In this document: positions 24,141 through 35,128 of the stretch, piece after piece
Layout: the number at the start of each line of letters is the position of its first letter
Position numbering within the stretch: position 1 is the first letter of the stretch
NCBI RefSeq assembly: GCF_964355755.1
Contig: NC_092672.1
Location: 30,500,501-30,564,500 of the forward strand
Direction: 5' to 3'
Source: Antedon mediterranea
Lineage: Eukaryota; Echinodermata; Crinoidea; Comatulida; Antedonidae
Length of the DNA stretch: 64,000 nucleotides
Notes under the pieces: generated by a model
Told to the model about the DNA's origin: nothing
Database searches by the model: none
Seen by the model: the letters and a program-made list of their open reading frames with translations, nothing else
Translations under genes and position numbers: made by a program

Positions 24141-24660
24141 GTAGACCCCTTGGCTCAAAATACGAACTAATTATCAAATTAAATCTTACAACATTTTAAG
24201 ACTTTTCTACTCGATGCGATATCATTTTATTTTAATTTGAATCTCCATTGGTCCTATTGGAAATATCTTATTTTTATTTAATTAGGCTAATCGAAAATAT
24301 TTTAATTTCAACAAGGTCCGTACCTATTTTGTTAGATAGAATTCAATCAGTTTTGTTTTAATATCAATACCCAACACAGAATTTCAAGATGATTGAAGTG
24401 AGATCGGTTTAGATTGTTTGACAATATAAATGAATAAGAAATTGACACAGGTACTGATATTTTGCAAAATCTGAACTTACTATAATTATGTTTATAGGCA
24501 TGTACCTTGATTTGTGGGACGGGTGAAAAGTTTTACTAATGACGTTATCTAACCAATGAAATACATTTGATTTGTAATTGATAAATCGATAAAATATTGT
24601 TCTATTGCCTCTTTGCTTGACGTTGGCTATCTTAATCATCCTTTTCTTTTTTTTTTTTCT
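24141..24660. other. Gene-free stretch before duplication copy 2
   Basis: Nothing recognisable is present apart from a T-rich run at 24648-24667. The minus-strand open frame at 24409-24756 has no motifs and overlaps the duplication edge. Confidence 0.4.
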
Positions 24661-24661
24661 T

Positions 24662-26780
24662 TTTTTTAGCATGCTCCAAAAAGTATAATTAATAATTGAT
24701 AATTTGCATACAATATAGGCAGTACAAATACAACAATGATTTACTCGTGATTGCAACGTTCAAAGGTTGACATTGTTTTTGTCTCTCTGACTTTCATGAA
24801 GTTCGATTAGTTGTCGCTCGAAGTCCGTGCTTTAAGTTAGTCTTCATCATCAATTTTCACTGAACATAATACTATATTAATGTAAGTTACTTGATTTATA
24901 CTATTTTTTAACACATAGTAGACCTAGGCCTAACTAGACATGTAACTAAAATTAGATTGACCGACAAATTAAATCAAAATGCGGTTTTAGCCTTGTCTAC
25001 GTACACTGTCACTATGGGATGGAGAGGATAGTGAATCCCCTTGTTGAACTCATTAATCTCCTGCAACTCATTTCATCTTTTCTTCATTCTTTGATTTTTA
25101 AGATGATGTCAAGTAAATCTGATGCACCAGCCTATTCTGGTTATCCACCACCAACTACTGGAGTGTGGTCGAATAATCAAGGTCAAACTATATTCAACTC
25201 TACAAAAAGTCACACTGACAATGTGTAGCTTTTCCAAATCGACAAGTTTAAAGAAACACCAAGAAATTATCAGCCAACGGATAATATCTGGAATTCAAGA
25301 AATGAGGTTATACATGCAATGGATTATCAACAGGTGTGTGGTAATAGCATTAGTATTGCATCACAGCACTTACGCGCGCGTAAATTATAAAGTTTGAACG
25401 CACATGTAAAAGTATGTCTGTGTAGTTCATGAAGTTAAGGCATCATGTCTGTTTATTTGGTTTTTTTAGGTTCAATTTGAAGATGTCATGAAACAACCAA
25501 ATTCTCCACTCAGAATTCCAGGATTAAATACATTCTTTTCTCTAGCCTTTACTTATACTCAGGTAAGAGAAAACGCCATTAATATCGTGGGCTTCCATAG
25601 ATTTCAATTAAGAAAACTTTCGCAAACATCATATGTTATCATTTTAGGCCTATCGATATCAATGCAATTTTCAAAAGAAAACAGATTTTTCGTAAAATAT
25701 GACAATAATGGTCGAATAGTCAAAACATGAACAACAGAACCCAAGTATCTACGCCTGGATAATCCCTAAAATTTTGAGAATATCAACTTGTTTCCAACGG
25801 GGTTCAAATAGATAACTGGGAGTCAAAGATTAACGCTGACGGTGGCAAACACAATTATTAGAAGGGCATTTTTGTTTATGTAGAACCAGTGGGAACCAAG
25901 CTTTACATAAAATGATAATGCAAATCATTTCATTCTTAGGCCTACACATACTTTGCTCTTGATTTAATAAACAATATTTTTATTTTTAGGCTGCTATATA
26001 CACAATACTAACTCTGATAACTGGAATCATCTTCACGGTAGTCTGGGGCATAGTCTTCGCCGTCACCTCTTACGTCACTATTTGGGTATTAAAACCTGTA
26101 CTACGACTCATTTTAGATCTTGTAACTCCAATTGGTGCGATTAACCGATTTTTTGTGCGCACGTTCCTAGATCCAATGTTCGGGTCAATTGGCCAGATGT
26201 TTGCCTACTTACGTGGTCAATTTGGTTTGAACGTTAGTGGCATTTCACGAGAACAAACTAGGGCGTCTGTTCAGAATGTTTAAGTAAGCCAATCAAACAT
26301 CTTGTCTTGGTTTAAGAAACCAATTGAAATTTTGCGTGAATCCGCCTTAACTATCCAATGTATAACTATGTAATATTTAATGAACCAGCCTGGATGAGCA
26401 AAAACCAAACAGTTTTGAACTCTCAGTAAAACGTATGGCCAACAAATTAATTACCAACATGCCGAATTGTTATATCATATATAAATTAATATTATTAATA
26501 CAAATATCATCTTTATTGTTCTAAATTTGGGAAAATCAATCAATTTATTTGTACAATTTACTTGACATGAAATTTGGTATTAAAACAGTAAGACGTAAAA
26601 AATACAATACAAAATAAAAATTAATGTTGATCTTTGATGTGTTTGTTTTGCTTTAATTCCTTAAGAAGGAAACAAATTGTAAATTATGGGAAGTGTTAAG
26701 CCTTGTCTACATTATCAATATGGACATGATGATGTCATATCACTATCATGTTTGGGCATATCAATAACCGTATTTGGGCA
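24662..26780. repeat. Segmental duplication, copy 2
   Basis: It aligns with 602-3720 in the same orientation, from the upstream flank through the caveolin-like gene to the AGCCTTGTCTACA TIR element. It is shorter because it lacks the retroposon at 2961-3297 and most of the duplicated block in intron 2. Confidence 0.85.
25103..26283 (+). pseudogene. Second caveolin-like gene, broken by a nonsense codon in exon 1
   Basis: Exon equivalents are 25103-25333, 25470-25562 and 25990-26283, with the same GT-AG junctions and phases as copy 1. Exon 1 has a 3-base in-frame deletion and then TAG at 25226-25228 where copy 1 has TCG (Ser). The rest of the frame is open to TAA at 26281-26283. Exons 2 and 3 are highly conserved: exon 3 shows three amino acid changes that I can see (M to I, I to L, P to Q) and several silent ones. 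A protein could arise only by read-through, a later start, or an alternative first exon. The pattern fits a recently inactivated duplicate or an assembly/allele effect. Confidence 0.8.
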
Positions 26781-26868
26781 CATCACTACCGTATTTGGGC
26801 ACATCACTACCGTATTTGGGCATATCAATAACCGTATTTAGGCACATCACTACCATATTTGAAAGAAA
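26696..26868. repeat. MITE remnant carrying a ~22 bp minisatellite
   Basis: It starts as AAGCCTTGTCTACATTATCA, matching the TIR element at 3627. The interior is then expanded into about five units such as CCGTATTTGGGCACATCACTA, and the right TIR is missing. The minus-strand open frame at 26761-26976 (repeated PKYGSDV) is a by-product of the repeat. Confidence 0.7.
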
Positions 26869-26869
26869 G

Positions 26870-28059
26870 GAAAATAATTCAGTCCTCCCAAAATCTCCCA
26901 ATTTGTTCTTCAGATATTTATCGTGAGAAAAAGAGAATAGAAAAATTATTTCAAAAGTGAAATAATGAGTTGGCATCGTATTTTCTACCCATGTTTACTA
27001 CAATGCAATTTAGGCCCATTTATAGGGCGATAATGATCAACGATAAATAGATACATATTTTTCATACTTGAAACAAAATCAATTATTTATTATTTATTTT
27101 ATTCATCTATGCTGCCTTTGATGAAAATAATAATTTCACACGTCCAATCAAATGACGTCATCTTTAGTAAGAGCAATAATCGTGACAATATACAACGATA
27201 TAATTGTTTTTACTGATCAAGACGTCATTTAATTGAATTTTTTTTTTAAATTTCAATTTTATCAAAGACAGCTTTCTTTTGTTTTATGCAAGGAAAACGT
27301 ATGTTTATTTATTTATCGTCATCGCTATTGCTCTAGTGTAAATAGGCCTTTAGTTTTATGTATTTTTTTCTAGCGTCCTCTATAGTTTTGAGTTTTTCGA
27401 ATACGCTAGTTCAAATGCTAATAGTTATAACACAGTAACAGTAGCTGGAACCATTCATATGCAAAAATATTATTTAGTAATTAGCCTTAGCCAGAATTTA
27501 AGTAATTAAATTAGGTGCGGCATGGTTGTTTTTAGAGGCCTCATGTGTGCGTGTGACGTGTCTGTGTGATGGAAAATCTAGAAACTTCTCCCCCCCCCGC
27601 CCCCCCCCCCAATCATATAATATTATGCGTACTACTGCGCATGTGCATGTGTTTTGCGTGAGTTTTTTTTCACGAAGTTGCGGCGTTTGATTTTTTAGAC
27701 TGATTAAAATAGTTGGTAAGAATTGTTGGAAACAAATAAATTTGTTCTTCCTGACGTAATTAATGTAAACTATAATATTTTTGTATTATAATCATGCTAT
27801 TTTTGGCTTTTAATAATAAGGGTAGTCATTTTAAAATCAGCTGTCTGGTGTCATGAATGAAGGCTTACCTGCTCTATAATAATAATATGTTTCTCTAGTC
27901 TATGCATGACCGCGGGAGGCTTTACCTATTTTCAGTGGTCGTTTCGCCCCGTTTATTTTGTTATCACTTGTAGCCGACGGTTCTGTAGCTATGCCTAATG
28001 GAAAATAATTAAACCTTTACGTTTTTTTGTTGTAGTAACCTTCGTAATTTACAAGCAAT
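26870..28059. other. Upstream region of the FKBP12 gene
   Basis: No gene is seen. A C-rich homopolymer run (CCCCCCCCCGCCCCCCCCCC, about 27589-27611) and GC-richer sequence around 27540-27690 stand out against the AT-rich background. The FKBP12 promoter and 5' untranslated region should lie between here and 28059, but no TATA box or start site can be fixed. Confidence 0.45.
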
Positions 28060-31000
28060 ATGGGAGTAACAGTGGAAACAATCAAACCTGGTGATGGTAA
28101 GTATTTCACAAATTAGTGAAAGATTCAAACTAGCCTAGTTTTAGGCCTATTCTATTTAATTACATTTTCGTTCGAAGTAAATTCAAATCTTCTATAATAA
28201 TAGACAGTATATATAAAAGTAATTAAGCTGCTTTGTCCAGAAACTTAATGTTTTATTTTTTTTTTGTATTCTTTGTGGTTCACCACCACCTTTATTCATT
28301 CAATGTTTCATTACATATTTTAATTTTTAAACATTTTCTATCTTTTTTCATTATTTTATGTTTTCCCTCATTGATATATCACAATTTTAACCTTTACTTT
28401 TGTACCATAGTAAACATTAGCATTCATTTTTAGTATTTTTGTTTTCTAAATTTACTAAACATTAATAGTAATACAAAGTATACTTTTTTTAATTGTTAAA
28501 TCCTCTATTTACAATAACCAATTGTAGATTAAGTAAAATACTTATATAACTATCTACATACATTAAATGCATTGTTTAAAGATGTATTGTCCCTTGAAAC
28601 ACAAAAAATGAAGGTCAAAATATTCTAAATTTAAATTGGCGATATCAAAGTACCGTATATTTCGGTGTATAAGACGCACTTTTGACACGCAAATTTGACC
28701 TCTAAATTTTGGGTGCGTCTTATACACCGGTAACTTCCTCACGCACCCTTAAAAAGCTAGTTAACAGTGTACAGTAGCTAGCTAGGAGGCCTACCTACCT
28801 AACCTAGCCTATTAAAAATAGTGTACTACTCTGCAATGTAGGCCTAGCTAGTTACTCCTGTCGAATCACGGTTGATCACCACATTGTGGTAACAAGTTTA
28901 TTGAATTTTTAATTAAGGTATAAATTGTCATCCCCGACTGTAATAATTAATATTTACAGTACTTGCATGAGATATTCTATCCAGGCCAAGTACTCTCTGA
29001 ACTCGCAGGTGTGTATTCATCACACAGCACAACATATTTATGGAAGAGTCCATTAATTATGGTGGTGTCAAATTTTAATTACACAAAAACTATTTCCCTT
29101 GATCAAGGTGGTTTATTTTATTACATCTCTATGTCAACAATCCAATAAATTTAAAATCATGTAGGCGATAGTTCGTAGGTCAAGCGATATCTAAAAGAGC
29201 GTGTTGTTATTGTGTTAAGTAGCTTCCCCTAATCTCATAATGTATATGGCCAACAGTGCTGGGCCAGGCAAGGAGGAGCACATGGTTAGTGCTCTCCTTA
29301 CTGTAAATGCATGCATGCATAGGAAAGATTTTCATATACTGTACATGATATTCCTGCTTCATTTTCAGCCCAAAAACTGAACATCGTTTAGATTGATTTT
29401 ATATAATGGTCATACACACAATAAGAAGGTATATATTTAAATAATATGAAATTAAAGTTACTTAAATAGACATAGGCTAGCCCTACCCACACAGTGCATC
29501 GTAACTGAACAAATATGGGGATTTCTCTTTTCACTGAACGTTCAGTTGAGACTGATTACGATGTAATATTAAGGCAATCAAACAAAATTATATCATTTGA
29601 TTCAATAAATATGTCTCAAATTTCATTGTTTTATATGTAAAATACCATTGTTTTGATTGTAAAATGTTAAAATTTCGGCCTAGAAATAAGTGCGTCTTAT
29701 ACATTGACTACATAAAAAATACTAATATTTCAGTCTCCGTTATGGGTGCGTCTTATACACAGGTGCGACTTATACACCAAAATATACGGTAATATTAAAG
29801 TTTTTTACTTTAATTCGAAAATTTGACCCAAAAACAACAATTTTACGTAATTAACAGCTAAATTAATTTGATTACATTTCGTCTGGAAAATCGTCGCGAG
29901 CGAAAGTAAACAAAGATTTCAAACCATGAGTATACATTATGCATGATGTTAATTAGGATTGTTTACAACTCCTCACAGTTGAGAAGGTGTTTTCACACAG
30001 ATCGCGAGGAAGTTTTATGATTATGCGTACAGAGTAGCAAAATAAGCGCGTTGCATTATGAGATATGTTTTGATCGAAAACTTTGACTGGAAGTCAAAGT
30101 TATTTTTTGAACAAAAAAAACAGTCTCTATTTCAGTTAAATGATTTTTTTTTCGACTAATTTTTTGTGAAAGTTAATAACTATTATAATGCTTCAAAATG
30201 ACCCACTTTTTTTCGAAATATTTTTATTTTTATTTTTTTTGGGAATTTGACAAAGGGACAATACATCTTTAATGTACACTGATAATGTAATGTTTAAGTG
30301 TGTATTCTATTGAAGCATAGGAATGAATTAACCTAGGTTAAAGTCTAACAATAACACCCAAGTTTTTTAAATGAACTTCATTTTGTACTTATATTTTCAG
30401 TATTCATTAAGTGTGTGTGTTTTTATTTGTAGGAAAATCATTTCCCAAAGTAGGACAGAAGGTGTCTGTACATTATGTAGGTGAGTCTGGACCACCTTTG
30501 AATCATTTATTTTTTGCCGAACGGATTTTACCCACAACATTCCTACAGTAAAGGCAATGTAATGCAATGCGACATTTATTTAGCACTATTTCATGAAGAT
30601 CAGAGTGCTGTGGAATTAGATGTTACACCTTTTCAACAACATTCTTCTTCCCTAAGGGTTACATCGTGTTATCGGCAGCCAACTACGGCGCCATTACGGC
30701 TGTCCACGACAGTCTGCGTGTGTACTAGTAGTAGTACACTGGGATTACCCCCTACTCGTCTCAAAAGATGTACTGTACTAAGTGTGTACGAGCAGTGTGC
30801 ATACACTGGACCTACGGTTTATAGTCCTGTTAATGTTATGGCTATGGATTACGGTTCCACTGTCTTAACTGTTTGGCAGTTTGATACAGTTGAGTGATCT
30901 GGACACCCATAAGTCTTTTCTTATACCCCTTTCACACCAAAACTCCGGAGTGATCTCCGGAGACACCCCAGGGTTTATGACCATTCAAAACGTCGAGAAA

Positions 31001-34000
31001 TTGCGGAGATACCCCTTTCACACCAACCAACCAACACCGGGGTTTATAAAATAAAATTGTATATGTCGCCCTCTATTTTGTTTGTTTACATAGCGACGAT
31101 CATTAGAATCATTTAAATTAATAATATTTTTAATTTAATAATTACTTTCAAAAGTCTCAGAAGTAATATGATATTTTATTGATACTACTTATATTTTTTA
31201 AACCTGCTATATATTTTGTAAAGATATTTAAAGTATTTTGAAATAAAACTAAAGCAATGAGTGATCGTGTGATGAGGATGACCTTTTGACCTTAAACTCC
31301 GGAGTTTTGATGTTTGTACCTTTTCACACCAAAACACTGGGGTGTCCCCGCAGTTCGCTCTCCGGAGAATGTTCAGCTGTTCAACCCAGCAGTTTTAAAC
31401 TCCGGAGTTGCTTGATTTTACCTTTCGCACCAAAACAGCGGGGCGTCAACTCCGGAGTGTCTCCGGAGTTTTGCACTTGCTTTTGGTGTGAAAGGGGTAT
31501 TGCTAAATACTAGGCTATCGCAGTCAATATTCATACGCAAATGGTTCCAGCACATATCCATTAACATTTTAGACTGTCTTTAGTGGAAGTGGAAGTTTTT
31601 ATTAATATTTTTACAAAAATGTAATGTGCTGGATTGTTTGTTTTATCTTTATACTGGGTGACCTCTTCAGTCAAAGACTGATCTCCCAGAGGGCCCAGTT
31701 GGTCATCAGTGGCTGTGATGTATTAATACACCGGGGTAACCCCCTACTCGTCTCGAAAGATGTACTAGGTTCTTTAAAGTGGACACGAGCAAGTTGTGTA
31801 CACTGGACCTACGGTTTATAGTCCTTATCCGAGAAGACTCGTTCTACCACCAGAACCATGGAGTGAGTGAGCCTCGAACCCCTGCCGATTTTATGGCTAC
31901 GTGATTACGGTTCCACTGTCTTAACCGCTCGGCCACTCACTCACTCACTTACAGTAAGGCAACTGTAAAACATGTTTGTTTTTTCATAGGTACATTAACT
32001 AACGGCAACAAATTTGACTCTTCTCGTGATCGTGGCAAACCTTTTCAATTCAATCTTGGTCAAGGTCAGGTCATCAAAGGATGGGACGAGGGCGTTGCTC
32101 AGGTATGTACTATCGTATACTGTCATGTTTAAGCAGCTATTTTCAGTTTTGATAAGTTTAAAAATATGGACTATTTTCACACTTTTATGAGAAAGCAACA
32201 CACTTTATACTTCCATAAATGTAATGATTTTAGTTATGGTCTAAGTGAAAACTCAACTATTGATATATGAAAGAAAGTTATATTTATTGTATATATAAGA
32301 GATTCTTAAATTTCAAATGTGTCGACACAGGTGAAATAAAGAAATAAATATTTTGCCTTTGTTTTGATTTCAGATGAGCATAGGACAGAGGGCCAAGTTA
32401 ACCTGTTCACCAGACTATGCATATGGATCTCAGGGATTCCACGATGTATATCCTTTTCTAATAACTAAACCTTGAGACAACAAGTCTGGTATTTCTGAGA
32501 GGGTGCTGTAACAAAAAAATGCCATTCTGGACCGGATTTAATATATAGTTTTGCTTGGGGGAAAAAAGGACTCTTGGGTTAGGCTAGGTCTTAGACTCTT
32601 GGCAAGCCTAGGTCTTAGAATGCAAGTAGCAGTGGTCTTAGACTCTTGGCAGGCCTAGGTCTTAGACTCCTGGCAGGCCTAGGTATTTGACTGCAAGTAG
32701 CAGTGATCTTAGCTTAGACTCTTGCTAGGCCTAAGTCTTAGAATGCAAGTAGCAGTGGTCTTAGACTCTTGGCAGGCCTAGGTCGTAGACAGCAAGTAGC
32801 AGTGGTCATAAATTCTTGGTAAGCATATTTCTTAGACTGCATGTACTGTAGCAGTGGTCTTAGACTCGTGGCAGGCCTAGGTCTATGACTGCAAGTAGGA
32901 GTGGTCTTAGACTCTTGGCAGGCCTAGGTCTTAGACTCTTGGTAAGCCTAAATCCTAAGCCTAGTTTTTATATTGCAATCCCCACATCATTTTGTTTATA
33001 GCACCCTTTAGAGATGTCAAACTTGTTTTTATCTTGATGCGATTTTAATACAGGACATACTACTATCATCATACTATTCAGTTACTGTCTAAAGCCTGTT
33101 TTCCTTTCGACGTTGTTCGACGCTATCGTTAACAATAATCGGTGATCTTCTACATAAACATTGAAATTTTAACGATTTACAGGAAAGGTACTATCGTTAT
33201 CATTTCAACTTGATCGTTTTCAAAAGATCGTCGTTGAACTTTTAACGATCAACGACGATATCGTCGAATAACGTCGACAGGAAAACAGGCTTAAGTGATA
33301 AGGTGGGGATGGTTGACATTAAAGAGATATTGATAATTTCCATAAAGTAAATGTTTGTCTCTTAACGTCAACCACACTTACACCATAGTATTATGATTAG
33401 TAGTAATATATATTAATGTATTTCTGGGCCCAACTTAAGTAATGTCTGTTTCCTGCGCTACCAACTCATAAACATCAACATCAAAGTAATGAATGAAGTT
33501 TAAATTAACTCTAAACAGAGAGGCAATATTTTTAATGATTTTGCCCCAGTCAATTAGTATGTACTTGATTTATCATTCCCACTCAATGTGTCTATCGTTA
33601 AAAACAAAAATTAAAGATAAAAAAATTAAAGCAGCTACCAAAAACTTTTTTTGCATTTAATAATTGGTACGATCATAAATCATTCACTTATTCACAGTAG
33701 ATTCCCTTCTTTGGGATGACCTATTCGGAAGAAACCCCTTTAAGGGGACACTTTCCTGTGAAACAAACGAGGGGCAATTTATGTTCTAACACAACAGCCA
33801 ACACCTATTAGGGGGATTCTTTGTTGGTTGGGTCTCAAAGATATCCCTATTAGTTAGTTGACAGTTTTATTTTAGATTATTCGTTCTTTAGCAGTCCAAT
33901 GCTAATTTGCTGCAATTTAATTAGCATAACTATATCTAATAAAACCGCCCATTGATAAAGATTTTAAAAATTATATTTACATTTAGTGTAAAAAAAATGA

Positions 34001-34082
34001 CGACAAACTTTCCTTAACTTTTCACACTATACCACCAAATTCTACACTCATCTTCGAAGTGGAACTCCTCTCTTTTCAATAA
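28060..34082 (+). CDS. FKBP1A: FKBP12-type peptidyl-prolyl isomerase, five exons
   Basis: Coding exons are 28060-28096, 30433-30480, 31990-32102, 32374-32447 and 34028-34082 (327 nt, 108 residues), exactly the usual FKBP12 length. The enzyme catalyses cis-trans isomerisation of prolyl bonds in the cytosol, binds FK506/rapamycin, and in animals associates with calcium release channels and TGF-beta receptors. The pocket residues are visible: Tyr27, Phe37, Asp38 (KFDSSRDR), Phe47, Val56-Ile57, Trp60 ([11 protein letters not shown]), Tyr83 (PDYAYG) and Phe100. Position 55 is Gln rather than Glu, and the human His88 position is Phe with His next to it. Introns 1-3 have GT-AG ends; intron 4 has AT-AC ends with U12-type signals. 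AATAAA lies at 34171. Whether this is the ortholog of FKBP1A or of an FKBP1A/1B ancestor is not resolved. Confidence 0.94.
28577..30272. mobile_element. TIR element in FKBP12 intron 1, TAAAGATGTATTGTCCC family
   Basis: Left end TTAAAGATGTATTGTCCCTT and right end AAGGGACAATACATCTTTAA are inverted repeats. A relative with GGGGGACAATACATCTTTAA lies at about 47674-48217. A second element (28652-29790) sits inside this one, so its own length is only about 560 bp. No transposase is present. Confidence 0.75.
28652..29790. mobile_element. Nested TIR element, ACCGTATATTTCGGTG family, copy 1
   Basis: The left end ACCGTATATTTCGGTGTATA and the right end TATACACCAAAATATACGGT are inverted repeats; subterminal GTGCGTCTTATACA strings recur at both ends. 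A T on the left and an A on the right make the flanks palindromic, so a TA target is possible. A second copy lies at about 62630-63425. The interior has no recognisable transposase. Confidence 0.8.
30690..30890 (-). mobile_element. Truncated SINE copy in FKBP12 intron 2
   Basis: It shares ACCCCCTACTCGTCTC, CACTGGACCTACGGTTTATA and ATTACGGTTCCACTGTCTTA with the fuller SINE at about 31640-31950, but the box B part is deleted. The open frame at 30514-30897 spans intron and SINE sequence and is not a gene. Confidence 0.7.
30924..31499. mobile_element. MITE in FKBP12 intron 2, TACCCCTTTCACACC family
   Basis: Left end TACCCCTTTCACACCAAAAC and right end TTTTGGTGTGAAAGGGGTA are inverted repeats. The interior repeats parts of the terminus several times, with many CTCCGGAG palindromes (around 30960-31030, 31310-31345 and 31410-31465), giving a heavily self-complementary element of about 575 bp. 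No coding capacity. Confidence 0.82.
31640..31950 (-). mobile_element. tRNA-derived SINE in FKBP12 intron 2
   Basis: On the minus strand the head reads GTGGCCGAGCGGTTAAGAC (31918-31936), a box A like that of class II (Leu/Ser) tRNAs. About 40 bases on comes GGTTCGAGGC (31871-31880), a near-perfect box B. The body continues toward lower coordinates and is shared with the truncated copy at 30690-30890. The head does not fold as a proper mature tRNA, so I call it a SINE and not a tRNA gene. Confidence 0.78.
32578..32960. repeat. Minisatellite in FKBP12 intron 4
   Basis: Irregular units built from CTTAGACTCTTGGCAGGCCT, AGGTCTTAGACTGCAAGTAG and CAGTGGT repeat about seven times, with unit sizes of roughly 45-60 bp. 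It lies within the U12-type intron. Confidence 0.8.
33093..33291. mobile_element. 199 bp MITE with TAA target duplication
   Basis: Left end AGCCTGTTTTCCTTTCGACG and right end CGTCGACAGGAAAACAGGCT are inverted repeats; TAA flanks both sides (33090-33092 and 33292-33294). The TWA target fits PIF/Harbinger-derived MITEs. It is inserted in FKBP12 intron 4. Confidence 0.82.
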
Positions 34083-34176
34083 GCTGTATTTTGTGGAATT
34101 GTCCGTACACGTCATTTTGATAACCTCGTACATTAATATTATAATCATTGTTATCAATTAGATTGTTAGTAATAAA

Positions 34177-34970
34177 ATTTGGAATTTACTGTAACTTTCT
34201 GTTGTGTTTGTTAGATGTTTGAACAGCTATGAATTTGTTTTCTACAAATTCGACATGGTCTGCACTGCTTTAAAATACACATACAGTTTTTACTTCAAAT
34301 TTATTATGGTTTAGACGAACCAAACAAGTTACCTTTATTACGCTTGGTTCTTACTTAGACGCAATGCTACAACGTAAGCGCAATACAAAGGAGATCTTTA
34401 AAAATAGCACCAAAAAAAAACCAGAAAAGCAAAAGACAGGACAAGCAAAAGCAATCGAAATATTGCTTCTACCCTAACCTTCGCCTTGTACAGTAGGTCT
34501 ATAACATCTTCTCAGCTTCAGAAACGCCTATCAAATCCTGTTCTGTTATGTACAGAAATTTATGAACATTGCTTCATTATTACCTCAGTAGCTATTTAGT
34601 TATTCCAGGCCTGTAGCCAGGGGGTTTAGTAGGTTTCAAAAGAACCCCCTTCTTCCCTGAAGTGCCCTTTTCAAGGTAGAGACCAGTTACTTGCGCTACA
34701 TATTTGTAGTGCTTGTATTCGTATTATAGCCCAGGTATGTCGGTAATGCTTTAAATAATAACAAACTATACATAACATTAATATAGAAAACCATAAACAA
34801 AGCATTCGAAATAAAAAAACAATAGAATTTATTTGCGGAAAAATTAGGTCTACAAAATAATGGAAAAAAAGTCACTCGAGGAAACATCTAAGCTTAAGTT
34901 TATTTTACAAACAGCTGAGGAATGTAGTGAAACGAGTAAAAAGTACTGTATAACAGGAAAAGCGTTCCTT
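34177..34970. other. Sequence downstream of FKBP12
   Basis: No gene is recognised. The region up to about 34180 likely includes the FKBP12 3' untranslated region. The minus-strand open frame at 34696-34887 is unsupported. Confidence 0.4.
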
Positions 34971-34973
34971 TAG

Positions 34974-35128
34974 CTCTGTCTACACTACCAAACTTGTTTG
35001 ATGTGTGATGTACCCAAATATGGTAGTGATATCTCCGAATATGGTATTGATATGCTGTCATCGTGTCCATATATGGTTACATCACATTTACATCAAACCA
35101 CTAGTTTGATAGTGTAGACAAACAGCAG
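34974..35128. mobile_element. MITE of the GTCTACACTA family
   Basis: Left end CTCTGTCTACACTACCAAAC and right end GTTTGATAGTGTAGACAAAC (approximately) are inverted repeats. Internal strings such as AAATATGGTAGTGATATC match the 3627 and 26696 copies. Confidence 0.72.

Larger units (their letters stand above)
32448..34027 (+). other. U12-type AT-AC intron (FKBP12 intron 4)
   Basis: The 5' end is ATATCCTTTT (32448-32457), the exact U12 donor consensus. A perfect U12 branch site TCCTTAAC lies at 34011-34018, and the intron ends in AC at 34026-34027, about 10 bases after the branch adenosine. Joining 32447 to 34028 yields ...[14 protein letters not shown]..., which keeps the FKBP12 spacing (human GHPGIIPPHATLVF) without gap or insertion. 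No GT-AG choice nearby preserves this. The intron of 1580 bp contains a minisatellite and a 199 bp MITE. Confidence 0.92.

Noticed and set aside
30514-30897. 127-codon frame overlapping FKBP12 intron 2
   Set aside because: It starts in intron sequence and runs through a truncated SINE; no protein family motif is seen.
31855-31945. tRNA-Leu/Ser gene on the minus strand
   Set aside because: Boxes A and B are present, but the arms do not pair as a tRNA and the body continues into a repeated SINE.
32448-32475. FKBP12 ending by read-through of exon 4 (YPFLITKP then stop)
   Set aside because: It would lose the conserved final strand, while exon 5 at 34028 restores it exactly through the AT-AC junction.
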